This document shows, piece after piece, positions 44,051-56,200 of a stretch of 63,101 nucleotides of DNA. Location: NCBI GenBank assembly GCA_009103225.1, contig RHPI01001715.1:381898-444998 (forward strand). Reading direction: 5' to 3'. A program made the translations under genes and the position numbers. Origin of the DNA: Chlorokybus atmophyticus (Eukaryota > Streptophyta > Chlorokybophyceae > Chlorokybales > Chlorokybaceae). Position 1 is the first letter of the stretch. Each line of letters starts with the position of its first letter. The notes under the pieces are model-generated. The model was not told where the DNA came from. It ran no database searches and saw only the letters and a program-made list of their open reading frames with translations.

Positions 44051-47000
44051 ACACCCACTTCTAGCACCGTTGTTGCTCGTGCACGTATAGTGTGGTAAAT
44101 CTCTAGCTGTTTGACGTGCTGCTTAAAAGCAGCCGCGATGCGTCTGCGCTGTCGCGCTGCTTCCACTCCTGACAACCTCAACATGGCCTCTCGAGCTCCT
44201 TTGAAGGTGTCCATGGCTGCCGAGGCAACCTCGTCATAGGCTTGCCGTAACGAGCAAAGGAAGACGCTCAACCAGGACGACTTGGTGCCAAATGCGAACA
44301 AAGGGACTGCGGGGTGATTGGTGACTAGCCAAGTTACTAATCTCGCTCTCGCGCTGCATTGCCACCTTCTCGCATCCCCAACATCCGTCTCAGGCCTATG
44401 CCTTCTTGTCGATGTAGCATGGTTGCTTGTCGCAACAAGGTAGTGCGAATTTGCTGTTCTCCCACTGAGCCTGCTCCATCCCATTGTGTACACCCTTGTG
44501 GTGTAAGGTAGCCTCTTTGAGAATCTCGTTGTTCGTCAGGCAAGTCTTCCACTAAGGCGGGTAGCAGCGGGGCGATCACCCCCCTGGTTTGTTGGGCCAG
44601 CGCCCTCACCTGGTTAATGTCGGGCTCAACGGCGAGAGGCGTCGAGCTGGACGATGGGCCAGCGATTGTCGGTTGAGGAACGGAAGCGCGAGCAGCAGCA
44701 AGGGCTTGCGTTCTTGCGTTGATGGTTGCAGTTTGGTCCTGCCGCCAGTTGAACGCTTGTTTAAGAGCGGTGTAGCGCTCGTGGAGCCGATAATACAGAG
44801 GGTTCTCAGTGCTGCGTCGCTTTTTAAAGGCATATCGGCTGCATCAATGATGTGCTGCTGCACATTGGGTTGCCGGTCTCGATATGTGTCCAGCGGACTT
44901 GGCTCGAATGGCTCGCAACGGATGTGTACGGGCTGGCGTGGCGCGGTCTGCATGTTGTTGTGCAGAGTTCAGCCAGCTGCAGGGCCAACTCCAGCACAAC
45001 AACTATTCTGACCACAAAGACGCGTTCTCGCATGGGAGGCGCCATGCCGGCGAGGATTTCATTCTCCAGTTGCCGCTGAGTCTGCTCTGCCAGGGTGTGC
45101 TATTCAAGCAGCGGGATCACTGCGTTTAACGCGCGTGGTGTGCTCTCCTCCTCGGCCAAAAGCAGCATCGTAGTGGGATTTGCTCCACGCATGATGGTCT
45201 CCCATGCGCGCTCAGCTTGCTGACCTCGCGGGACAGCCTGAGTGACATCGAGGACGGGCAACGTAGCTGTGCGCATTGCTGTTGTGGCAGCAAACTCAAC
45301 AATGGCACTGGCAGTGGTTGCGATAGTGCCGCTCTCCGCGAGAGTGGTCTCAATGCAAACACAAGTGGTCCTATAGCTGGCGGAGCGAGACCGATGCGGT
45401 CGACTGCTGCAGAGTCGGTGACAGCAGTGGCTGTCGCCATCGTGCTCACCCATGTTGGCGTCACGGTGCCCACTGATATACCAACTTCTGGTGCAACTGG
45501 AGTAGTTGCTGCTGATGCTGACGGAGTTGTTGACGCAGCCGGTGTGGCTGTTGCTGCTGATGCAGCACCATTGGTGGCTTCAGAGAAGGTAGCTGCTGAC
45601 GATGTTGCGGCTTCCCCTCGTGCTCGTCGGGATGGTTAAACGCGCAACGGAGTGCTCATGTCTCTCGTGCGCTCCGGAGCCATCAGTGCCCATTGGGCAG
45701 AGTAGCAGGCGCGGTAGTCCTGCTCCTTGTCTTCCTCCAAGCGTGCCATACGCGCCATGAGAGCAGTAATATGGTCACCAGCTGGCGGGTTGGCTAGAGC
45801 CTTGGCGGCAACAGCAGCAGCACGCGGACGTCTTTCCAGTCCCCTGCGCTGAGGAGAACAATTCTTCCCCCTGTAGCCTCGTTCTTCTTTACGGGCGTTG
45901 GCGCAGTTGTTGTTGTTGTTATGGCCTCCAGTGTGGTTACTATGGTAGCCACCAGAGTTGTTGCCGTTGTGGCCTCCAGTGTTGTTGCTGTTGTAGCCAC
46001 CAGTGCTAATGCCGTTGTGGCCTCCAGTGTTGCTGCTGTTGTAGCTACTAGAGTAGTTATTGCTGTAGCTGTTGGCAGGTCTCAACTCAGGGAACTTGAG
46101 CCAACAGACTGACTCCAAGTGACCCGTCTTGTGATAGTGGTCGCAGACCTGGGTTGAGTACTCTTCGGTGCACTCCTTTTTGTAGTGTCAAAGCCGTCCA
46201 CAACGATAACACAGCACAGGGGCAGGCAAAGTAGTATAAGCTGAGCGTTTCCCTTTATCGCGTGCTGGTGGAGCATCCCGGCAACGTTCGCGGCGAGGAG
46301 GCTCAGTAGTTGTGCTGGCTATAGGCCGTGAGGCATTGCGGTTGATGTCCAGCACTGCCTTCTCACACACCAAGCGCTTGTCAATGGCTTGTGCAATCTC
46401 AAAAGCTTCCTTGTGCGTACAGCCAAGGGGCCTGAGGCTGCTGTGGTTTGGGGGCAGGCGCGTCAACTCGCTCAGGGTTGCATCCAACTTATTGACCACT
46501 GCAGCAGCCTCGTCACAGATCTTGTAGTCGATTTCCTTCAACGGCCCTTCCAGTCTGGAGTACAGGTGTAGAGGGTCCTCGGTGAACTTGCATCAAAATC
46601 GTCTCAGCTCCTCCACTTTGCCGGTGGTCTGAGGTGGGAAGGTGTGACGAAGTGCAGCGTATAGAGACTTGAGTAGAGAGTCGGAGATAAGATGGCAGCA
46701 CCTACGGTAATGGCTGGTGCGCGCAGTGCAATTGACGTAAGGGTGAAAGCACTGCCTCCCGCACGAGAGCCAGGTGTTGCCAGAGGTAGAGGTGTGCCCA
46801 CCTCAACGGCTGCAGCTCGTTGCTCTTTAAGGATAGCAGCAGATTGGTCCAGGATCCGATCCCGTCGTGGTCTCATTCTCTGCAGGGGTCAGGTTGACGA
46901 TCACCAACTCAAACTCCTCCTCCTCTGCCCTGTCGATGGCTGCAGCGATAGACAAGCCGGTGACTGCAACGGGAGTGGCAGGCGGAAAGACGGCTGCTGG

Positions 47001-47437
47001 ACTGTGCAATAACGCAGATGCTACAGTGCTGGCGAGCTCCTTATAGCCATCAACTCGATGCAATCAGCAACAGACTTCCAGACATCGTGTGCTTCATGGT
47101 CCAGATACTGAGCAGCAATGTGGAAAGAAATCTCATCTGACCAGTCTTTGTTCTTCTGAAGTTGCTGTCGCATCTTTAAATAAAACTTGATGATAAACTC
47201 GTCTAGTAAGGTAGTGCCAGCGCGTCCGGAGAAGCGCAGGGATGTGGTTGAGCTAAAAACCTCCATCTCGTAGTCGTCACTGTCGGACGATAGTGGGGAA
47301 GCTCGATGGTGAGGAGTAGATTGGAACAAAGTGAAGCCGGAGACAAAACGCGAGCCTTGCTGAAGGACTAGCATGCACATGTAGTTGAGGCAAGCATAGA
47401 CACACATAGACAGAGCTACCGCCACCTGAGCATACAC
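44051..47437 (-). mobile_element. Gag region of a second, related gypsy element (degenerate)
   Basis: Minus strand, high to low: a capsid-like stretch LRFSGRAGTTLLDEFIIKFY and AAQYLDHEAHDVWKSVADC (47250-47050); AAAVVNKLDATLSELTRLPP and CTHKEAFEIAQAIDKRLVCE (46510-46370); two CCHC-type knuckles, CYRCGRL-stop-HYKKEC and CDHYHKTGHLESVC (46210-46105), with one TGA inside the first at about 46188; then an Asn/Gly/His-rich repeat region (46070-45905). From 45.1 to 44.1 kb a second Gag-like part reads PSPLDTYRDRQPNVQQHIID, NQVRALAQQTRGVIAPLLPA and IRTTLLRQATMLHRQEGIGL in shifting frames. No protease or RT belongs to it; it is cut off at the LTR of the element at 43.65-44.05 kb. Confidence 0.65.
45905..46070. 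repeat. Imperfect tandem repeats coding Gly-Gly-His/Tyr-Asn blocks
   Basis: Repeated units of about 33 bp (GTTGTGGCCTCCAGTGTTG and variants on the + strand) encode GGHNGNNS/GGYHSNHT-type blocks in the minus-strand Gag frame. Confidence 0.7.
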
Positions 47438-47760
47438 AAGTCACATCACATTCATCTATTACAAGTTGGCCCGCTGGTTCTTATACCAGCCAGTTACACA
47501 CACGTCTACGTTTGCAAGCACTGCGTAAGCTGTGCTTAGCCTTTTGACGCGCTCTAAGCTGCGTTGTTTTTTTTACAACCAGAGCTTTCCAACAAGCTCT
47601 CACACGCCTAGTATGAGTAAGTATACGCGGAGATACGAAGCAGTTAGTAAGGCTCCAGTCTGAAGTCCGGAGTCTGGTCCGACGACACCATCTTGCTAAG
47701 TCCGGACCTAGTGCTCGTCCTTACGACCTTTTACTCCTGTGTGGAGGGTCGATGCTGATC
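47438..47760 (-). promoter_or_regulatory. LTR-like region of the second gypsy element
   Basis: On the minus strand, GTATAAGAACCAGC (TATA-like) is followed by TTGTAATAGATG and GACTTGTGTATGCTC, the same layout as the 43.65-44.05 kb region. Further upstream there are GTCCGGACTTAG and GACTCCGGACTTC motifs. Ends are undefined. Confidence 0.4.
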
Positions 47761-47962
47761 GTATGTAGGAATGACTCTCAACAAGCCTTTGCTGCTGCGA
47801 TCGTTGCTCTCGTTGTTAGTCCGCTCGTAGGTGAGATTGGAGGTTGGGCTCCAGCTGCTGAGGTCACCCTCGCCTACTGGAGAGAACGGGGTGGGCCTGG
47901 TCATACAGCTAGTCCACAAGTGAAAGTGTATGCAGGGTAGAATGCTTGTGCTCTACTGTCGG

Positions 47963-48481
47963 TCTTGATGCTGCTACCACTTACCACACTAGCGTTTGTG
48001 TGCGCACTACGTGATGACAATGATGACGAATGTAAGGAGATGTATCCCAAGGTGCAAACTACACTATCTGATGCAGAATGGGATGCATTCACTAGCATAG
48101 AGGATGACACTGTGAGTAAACAAGCCACTACAATAGGTAGTGCTGCATACAAAGTTTCTTGCATGAGTGGATGATGTACTGCACTGTTAAGTGAGGTGAA
48201 CAAGCAACTCAGAGATGCTATGTCTTGATGCTGCTACCACTCACCACACTAGTGCTTGTGTGCGCACTATGCGATGATAGTGATAACGAATGCAGGGAGA
48301 TGTATCCCAAGGTGCAGACTACACTATCTGATGCAGAATGGGACGCACTCACTTGAGCAAAGAGGATGACACTATGAGTAAACAAGCCACTACAATAGGT
48401 AGTGCTGTATACACAGTTTCTTGCATGGATGATGTATTACACTGTTTAGTGAGGTGCATGAACAAGCAACTCAGAGGCTAT
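47963..48481. repeat. Tandem duplication, about 260-bp unit x2
   Basis: Units start at 47963 and 48223 (TCTTGATGCTGCTACCACT). They are around 90 percent alike by eye with small indels. The first encodes YPKVQTTLSDAEWDAFTSIE and SKQATTIGSAAYKVSCM on the + strand; the second keeps the reading but gains a TGA and a 1-2 nt change. It looks like a duplicated coding exon of an unknown, probably element-derived, protein. Confidence 0.75.
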
Positions 48482-49660
48482 GTCGTGACTGATGTAGCAA
48501 ACACACCACCGCCAAGCTCACAACAATGACAAGCACAACGCACAAGAGCATACACTGTGTCTCACGTGGCAAGGCAGTCCTTGACAACCAGGACAATGTG
48601 CTTCCAGTTCAAGTCGCTTTACAAGCTCTTAAAGTCAGAGTCTCTACTCTTAGTACTCACTCACAGTGTCATCAGCGAGTTTGGTGACATGACTTCCTAC
48701 TTATACATGTCAATTCATGACTGTGCAGTGCCACGCGGGCACTAGGCCAACAATCACATCGAGACCGTATGCTACAACAGAAGTTTCCTAAGATTCGATA
48801 TAGCACATGAGCTGATAGTAGATTCCTAACTGATCAGCTACGCGCGCTTCTTATAGAGTGGTTTACAGAGTAGCTCTAGCTACATGCTACATGGAGTACG
48901 AAGTAGCAAGCAATACATTGGGGCGCGCGCGGTCCACATGCTGGTAGCCCGAGTTTGGGGCTGGATGTAGGCATGCTTGACGAGGACTGGCATGCGAGGG
49001 TATTTGGCATGACAATGCCCAAAACCCTAGCAAATGGACAGGGGACCATGCGTGCCCAGTGCCTGCTACTCGTTTAGCACTGGCGCACGTGACCTTAGGA
49101 GCGAAAGACCAGGTGAGATGTGTCGTCGTGCCCAGGCAGGATGCCAAATAATCTGATCCAGGTTGCTGCTAATATACCGCTCCAACCGTGGTCCGTGATT
49201 TGCATGAGCCAGTGCTGGACAATGTTGAGTGCTGTTCCGAGACCATGCATGGTCTACGAGGCCCGCTTACGACCGTACCAGCACAGCATGGTCCCACTTG
49301 TGAGAACTATGATTGGTCCGTACAGTACATGTGTTCTGTACCAGTGCTGGTCACATGCCCTGCCTCATGAGCCGCATGGCATGCGACCAGCCCGTGTCCT
49401 ATTGCTCAGGCCGCGTGCAAACTAGTGGTGTACCGATCTACAAGCCGCGGGACACGCGATCAGCCCTGGTCCGGTCATTCGGACCATACCGGCGGGCTCT
49501 GCAACCGAACCACCGGTGGTCCGATCACGCCGGACCAATCGCGGCACTGGTACGCTGAGCTGTGCCAAACACGGTTTGTGCACCGCCTTCGACTGGTCCG
49601 CACGTAACAAGCCCTGTGCAATCTAGCAATGGATTAATGTCACCAAATGAAACTCCCTCA
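48482..49660. other. No supported gene; GGTCCG-rich repetitive DNA
   Basis: Many scattered TGGTCCG/CGGACCA and GCATGGTC words (49180-49610) suggest a decayed repeat. A reverse telo-box-like AAACCCTAG lies at about 49021. No coding signal. Confidence 0.4.
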
Positions 49661-49663
49661 CAT

Positions 49664-49912
49664 TTAAACCAATGAGTGCCAGTGCTTTCCTGGAGTTTTG
49701 GTCTCAGATAGCGCTCCGACTTGTGAGTAGGGGTCAGCCTCCTCCGGGTTCACAAAGTCCCACAAGCTCTCGTGCTCGAACAACCACTTCATGTGGTTGC
49801 TCCAGGTGTTGAAGTTGTCGTCTCCGAACGGCTCAATCACCACCTTGTCATAGCTGATCGTCATAGTACCACGTGTAGAAATGGGTTTTGGCAAATCAGG
49901 TTGGATCCGCAA
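49664..49912 (-). mobile_element. Ty1/copia Gag fragment
   Basis: The minus strand reads MTISYDKVVIEPFGDDNFNT, W, then HMKWLFEHESLWDFVNPEEA, then a stop. The order F.G.NF..W...M...L....LW..V is the start of plant-type copia Gag (UBN2/DUF4219 region). Only this N-terminal part remains. Confidence 0.65.
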
Positions 49913-50349
49913 CTTTGTAATGGACGACGCCGGACATTATTTGCAATTTCGTAAATTTTACGGCAGATCCGTATAAATGTTATAGCTGCAGCCAAAATTT
50001 TATTGCGACTTGTCACAAATGGCAATCCGTCAACTCTGCTGACTGGGATTAAAGAGGGGCACGTGACTGGCGGCGGCAGCGGCGGCGGCAGCCTGGGTGT
50101 GGCTCTTGGCGTGATCTTTGGCGGCTGTCCTTGCGGGGTGTGGCTGGTTCCCACCCCGCGAGACTCTTCTACCCTCTGTCCTTGGGAGGCGGTGGCCCTG
50201 CCGCTCTCTTGTTGACCCGTTTTTGGTGAACGGCTGGTCAACGACCGCCTGCCGGCTCGTTGCTCGTAGTCCAGAGCTGATCGGCAAGTTTCTTCGGCCT
50301 GGTCCTCTCCCCCTCCACCCTCTCAGCCCCCTCCATCACCAGCTCAAGG

Positions 50350-53237
50350 ATGTCTGCGACTCCTATGTCTCCTGCTGGAGCTGGCTCAGCCTCGACGCCC
50401 GTGATGCCTCCATCCCCGGCCTGGCAGTCGGACGCAATGGATCAGGACGCTCGCCACCCGCTTGCGTCCCGATCCCCCACCTCCGGCACGTTTGGGGCTT
50501 ATAAAAAAAGCCCCCCCTCCGCAGCTAAGTTGTTTTCCAGCTTGGTTTCCTCCTCTACCTTGGTTTCCCCTTGTGATGCGGTTGATGAGGTTGCTAGAGC
50601 AGCCGTAGACTCTAGTGCATTCACGGCTTGGCAAATTGCACTCTCCTCTGGTGCTCTTATCTTCACGTTCCCTTTTGTTAACTTCGATTCATCCACTTCT
50701 TCTGATAGCATTCGCACTAGTCGGTTGTCTTGGATAGCAACTGTGTGCTCGGATAGCGCCTCCATCCCTATGTACTCGTCTATTCACTGCCTCCCGGGGG
50801 GAGAAGTACATGTTGTTTTCTCCTCCCCCGAGGCTGCAATTGCAACTCTCGGCCGATACACTGCAGGCACCCTCCCCCTCTGGAAAGGTTCTCCTGTTCG
50901 TGCACGGCGCTAGGAGGACGATGCGGTGGCCAAGGATTGGATCTCCTTTCCCAATGCCCCCCCCNNNNNNNNNNNNNNNNNNNNNNNNNNNNNNNNNNNN
51001 NNNNNNNNNNNNNNNNNNNNNNNNNNNNNNNNNNNNNNNNNNNNNNNNNNNNNNNNNNNNNNNNNNNNNNNNNNNNNNNNNNNNNNNNNNNNNNNNNNNN
51101 NNNNNNNNNNNNNNNNNNNNNNNNNNNNNNNNNNNNNNNNNNNNNNNNNNNNNNNNNNNNNNNNNNNNNNNNNNNNNNNNNNNNNNNNNNNNNNNNNNNN
51201 NNNNNNNNNNNNNNNNNNNNNNNNNNNNNNNNNNNNNNNNNNNNNNNNNNNNNNNNNNNNNNNNNNNNNNNNNNNNNNNNNNNNNNNNNNNNNNNNNNNN
51301 NNNNNNNNNNNNNNNNNNNNNNNNNNNNNNNNNNNNNNNNNNNNNNNNNNNNNNNNNNNNNNNNNNNNNNNNNNNNNNNNNNNNNNNNNNNNNNNNNNNN
51401 NNNNNNNNNNNNNNNNNNNNNNNNNNNNNNNNNNNNNNNNNNNNNNNNNNNNNNNNNNNNNNNNNNNNNNNNNNNNNNNNNNNNNNNNNNNNNNNNNNNN
51501 NNNNNNNNNNNNNNNNNNNNNNNNNNNNNNNNNNNNNNNNNNNNNNNNNNNNNNNNNNNNNNNNNNNNNNNNNNNNNNNNNNNNNNNNNNNNNNNNNNNN
51601 NNNNNNNNNNNNNNNNNNNNNNNNNNNNNNNNNNNNNNNNNNNNNNNNNNNNNNNNNNNNNNNNTCCGCCCTCCCTCTCTTCCGCGCCCCCTCCGCCTCC
51701 CCCCGCACCCGCCCTTCGCCCTCCTCCTGCTGCTGGCCCTGCCCCACCGCATAGCGGCGCCTTCGGCCCCGCCCCAGTAGGCCGCAAAGCTCGTGCACGC
51801 AAGCCTGCCTCTGCTCCTCAGCTGGGCCAACGCACCTTGGCCGACTTCATGCCCGCCTCCTCCTCCCAAAGCTGGTTCGCCATGGTTGAGGAGGAAGAGC
51901 GAGCTGCCTCGCCCCCTCGCTCGGAGATCGTCGCCCCCCCGGTGCTGCAGCTCGAGGAAGTCCCAGCGGCCTCTCTCCAGCCATGGCTGAGCGCGTGCTT
52001 GCAGGCCGAGGATCTGCCCCCTCCCCCAGCACCGCCCTCTGCTCTCTACATTGCGCCGTGCGTGCTCTCTCCCGCCTGCCCTGATTCGGGGGTGTTGGAA
52101 GCCTCCATCCTTTGCACGGATGTCGGCAAATCTTCCGGCCTGCTCTTCATGAGAGCTCAGCCCCCTCTCCCTCTCTCCGCTCTCCCCCCTCGCGGCTTCC
52201 TTCGCTCGAAAGTCCGCCGCTCTTTGGAGAGGGTTAAGTTTCATCTTGACCCTGCCACGGAGGACCTGGCAGTTGACTGGAGCCTGAGTGAGGCGTAGCT
52301 GTTGGCCATGGAAGACACGGGCTCCGTGCTTTTGCTGGTGCCAGTCCGCGCCCCGGCCTCACTGCCCCGCGCCCCCATCCCTTCCTACCAGCAATAGCAT
52401 ACCCTTTCTCACTGGAACTCCGCCCTCCTCTCTCACCGTAAGCCGTCCTCTCTCTCCTCTGAGATTGCTGCGGTTGTGGATCGCTGGCGGCAGGCTCATC
52501 TCAGCCCGTCGACGCCCGCCCATGATGCGACCCCCCCCTCTTCAGAGGCAGCCACCCATCGCGCAGGCCCCAAGTCGGTTGTGAAGCGCCTCTTCTCCCC
52601 CCCGCCTGCCACCTCCGCGTTGCCGGCGTCACCAGCTCCGACACACACTCGGGTGCGCCTTCTCTCACCATTCCGCCCTCCCCCGGACACCCCGGTGGCG
52701 ATGGCAGTAGTTCTTCGCTGCTCGCGTGCGACGTGGTGGCTGGGTGTTCGGCGTCTCCCCTCTCCTCAGGACGGCCCCCCCTTTTCCCTTCCCTCCATCG
52801 TCCCCTCTCCCTCCCCGGGGGAAGAGGATCGGGCTCTCCTTCACGCTGCAGCCGCCCTGCTCGGTGTGTGTGGAGACGTGCAGTGGCGTTACTGGCCGGA
52901 AGCCCGACACACTCTTCCAACCAGCTCCCCTGGCTCCTTGCTTGTCTGGTCGGTCCGCCTCCCTGGCGACCCGGACGATGCCATGGTGAATGTCTCGGCC
53001 AGCCAGCCCGCGCTTTGGTTGGACGTGGCCAAGCTTGAAGGCGTGCGGGGAGGTGCAGCCTCGCTGCTCGACGACAGGTCCTTGGCTGGCCTTCGCCTTC
53101 TTCGCGCCTCTCCCTCCCCTCTCCACGCACTCATGCCAGACTCGGACAGCTCTCTAAGGGATGTGCTGTACGACACGGCGGCACCTCGGGGGTTCTTTGA
53201 CATTGCTGCCCTGCTCGGCCTGCCCACGGATGACTGA
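50350..53237 (+). pseudogene. LINE ORF1-like region (broken; contains N gap)
   Basis: It starts at ATG 50350 (MSATPMSPAGAGS). The first 187 codons include an RRM-like stretch IHCLPGGEVHVVFSSPEAAI and stop with TAG at 50911-50913. After the N gap (50965-51664) a Pro/Ala-rich frame runs to TAG at 52296-52298, has another TAG at about 52398, and continues in the same frame as MDRWRQAHLSP... to TGA 53235-53237. The C-terminal part, DRALLHAAAALLGVCGDVQW and RLPGDPDDAMVNVSASQPAL, looks folded. Composition is very GC/Pro-rich compared with host genes. The final TGA overlaps the ORF2 ATG. Confidence 0.55.
50965..51664. other. Assembly gap (700 N) inside the LINE
   Basis: Run of N after a C8 tract. 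It hides part of ORF1, so the distance and frame across it are unreliable. Confidence 0.99.
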
Positions 53238-56200
53238 TTGCCTGCGAGACCCCTTGTCTATTTCGACCTGGAATGTCCGCAGCCTCAATGCCTCATCCTC
53301 CTCTCTCGGAGCCAACAAGCGCTCACGCTTGCTCACGCGCTGGCGTGACTGGTGCCTCCCCCGCAATTCAATTCTGTTCTTGCAAGAAACAAAACTCTCC
53401 CCCTCCTCCATGTGGCTTCGCCGTTTCTGGGGTGGGGGGTCCGTCTGGTCTCATGCTGACGGCACCAGAGGCGGGGTGGCCATTCTCTGCCCTCTTCTTT
53501 GGTCAAAGTACGTGGTTGACCAGGGCGAGGCTGTTCCCTCTAGATGCTGCTGGTTACGCATCCGTTGGGGAGAGGGCCTGTTGTTGCTTGTGTGCGTGTA
53601 TGCCCCCACGGAGCGCACAGAGAGGGCTAGCTTCTTCACCTCTCTCCCGTCCCTCCTCCCCGCAGCTGACTGGGCGCTGCTTGGGGGGGATTGGAACGCG
53701 GTTGAAGACCCCTCCCTCGACAGGTCCCCCCCCTCTTCCTCCTCTCATGAGTCTCCGGCTCTGCTGCAGCTCTGTGAGGAGCTGCAGGTGGAGGACGTTT
53801 ACCGCACCCTCCACCCCAACGAGCTCTCGTTCTCTTGGGATAACGCGCACCTTGGCCCCTCTCGTCGGGCTGGCCGACTCGACAGATTTTACCTCAGCCT
53901 GGATCTCCGCACATGGGTGGACGACAGCTCCGTGATCAACACGGAAGTCCTCTCTGACCACCGGCGTGTCCATATCCAATTGGCGCTGCCGGGCTCTTTC
54001 TCTCCTCTCCCCGGGCTGTGGAAATGCAGCCCCTCCCTCCTCACTGACCCTTTGTTCTTCGCCGCCGCTGAACAGCTCTGGGTCTCTCGCACCCCCCCCT
54101 TCCCGGTCCCTCCTTCTCATGTCGTGGGCTGGTTCGAGGAGGGGCTGGAGGCTTTGACTGTTCTTGCCAAACAGCATGATCGCCGACGGCGCCATGCCAA
54201 GGCCCAGCACCAGCGTCGCCTCCGCGTCGATCTCTCTTCTGCTCGCGAGCGACTTGATGCTGCTCCGCAAGACATGCTCATGCACGCAGAGCTGGTCCGC
54301 CTTCAGTCCGACCTGACTGCCGCGGAAGAAGATGAGGACACGGCGAGGGGGATAAGGGCTCACTCTCGCTGGAGGCTCCAGGGGGAGCGCATGACTTCCT
54401 ATTTCTTCTCTAGAGCAAAGGCCCCTCAGCACTCCTCGGCTATCCGTTCTTTCTCTCACTCCACCACCCGTCACTCTCCTCCATTGACCTCTCAACGGCA
54501 GATTGTGGAGGCCTGCGCGGGTTTCTACCGTGACCTCTTCACCTCCTCCCCTGTCTTGCAGCCGGCGAAGCAGGCTGCTATGCATGCTTGCTGGTCGGTG
54601 ATGGAACGCGCTCTCACGCCTGAGATGGCTGAGCAGCTGGACTCTCCTCTCCTTTTGGAGGACCTGTGGCGGGCACTGTCTAGCATGGAGCCCCACCGCT
54701 GCCCGGGACGGGATGGGCTCACGGCGGCCTTCTGGAGGAAGATGTTGCCGGTCTTGGGAGAGGGCTACTTTCGCTACTGTCTACAGGTCTTGGCCCGCGG
54801 CAGTTTGGGGGCCTCGCAAAAGGTGGGGGTGGTCTCTCTCATACACAAGAAGGGTGAACTAGGTGATCTCCGGAATTGGAGGCCAATCACCCTCCTGCCG
54901 CTGCACTACAAGATCTTGGCTAAAGCGGTAGCCTCTCGACTGGCGCCTCTTCTCCCTCTCGTGATCAGCCCGGAACAGGCTGGTTTTGTCCGGCACTGTT
55001 TCATTCTGGACAACGTGCTCTCCGCCCTAGATCTCCTCGACCTGGGCAAGGAGTCCGCCTCCTCCTGCGCTCTCCTTATGCTGGATTTTGAAAAAGCTTT
55101 TGACAGGTTGGACTGGAGCTTCATTGATGGAGCCCTCTCGGCGCAAGGTTTCGGCCCCTCTTTCCGTTTCTGGGTACGCACCCTCAACGGTGGAGGCAAC
55201 AGTCAGGTGCTGGTCAATGGTGAGCTCTCAGCGGAGTTTGAGCTGCAACGCAGCGTCCGTCAAGGCTGCCCGCTGGCCCCGTCCCTCTTCATCCTAGCCT
55301 CGGAGGCTCTGGGCGCACTCTTGCGAGCGAACCCCCTGCTACGCGGTTTCCCCCTGCCTTCAATCCGCATGGGCTCCTCGGAGACTAAGGCTCACGGCGA
55401 GGAGGACGTTGAGGACATTCGTCACTTCGAGTACGCGGACGACTTTACCATTGTTTTGAAGCTGACGGCGGAGGCCCGAGTGGCCTTTTCCTCCACCATT
55501 GATATCTATTGCCTTGCGTCTGATTCACTGCTTAGTTGGCAGAAGACGTGTGGCATTCTCTTTGGCGCCCCCCCTCCTTTCTCGGTGGCTGACTGGGAGA
55601 TCCATTGGCTTGCCCCGGGAGAGGCAGTGACGCTCCTTGGCGTTCCGATGGGCTTGTCTCTTCAACAAGACCAACTCTTCGCGGACACCATTCGAAAGAT
55701 TCAATCCAGGTTGGACGTGTGGTCACGGCAAGGGCTCTCCCTGCTCGGTCGTGCACTTGTTGCCAATAGCTCCGTCTTGGCTTGCTTGTGGTACCTGGCG
55801 GCCATATGCTCCCCCTCTCGCTCCTCTCTCTCTTCCCTCCGATCGTCTTGTCGGTCTTTGTTGTGGGGTCGCGGGCAACAAGGCTCCCCGGCAAAAGGCA
55901 AGGTGCGTTGGGAGGTCCTTCGCCTTCCAAAGGATATGGGGGGCCTCGGTGTGTTGGACCCCGAGCTGCAAACTCAAGCCTTGCTTGCCAAATGGGCTAT
56001 ACGCGTTCTCGACCCTACGTAAGCCCCGTGGAAAGCCCTTGCTTTCGCACAGCTCCAGCGCTGGGGCACTGAGCCCTCTTCGGGGGTGCAATGGGTGCTC
56101 CCGGCCTGCACTCTGCAGTCCTCGGGGCTCCCCAACTCTCACCTCCCCCGCCACTGGCAGTCTATTGTCAAGGCCTGGCTCGGAGTTCGACCTCTGTCTC

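Noticed and set aside
50689-52244. Very long open frames on both strands across 50.7-52.3 kb.
   Set aside because: Most of their length is translated N; the minus-strand ones are shadows of the GC-rich LINE.
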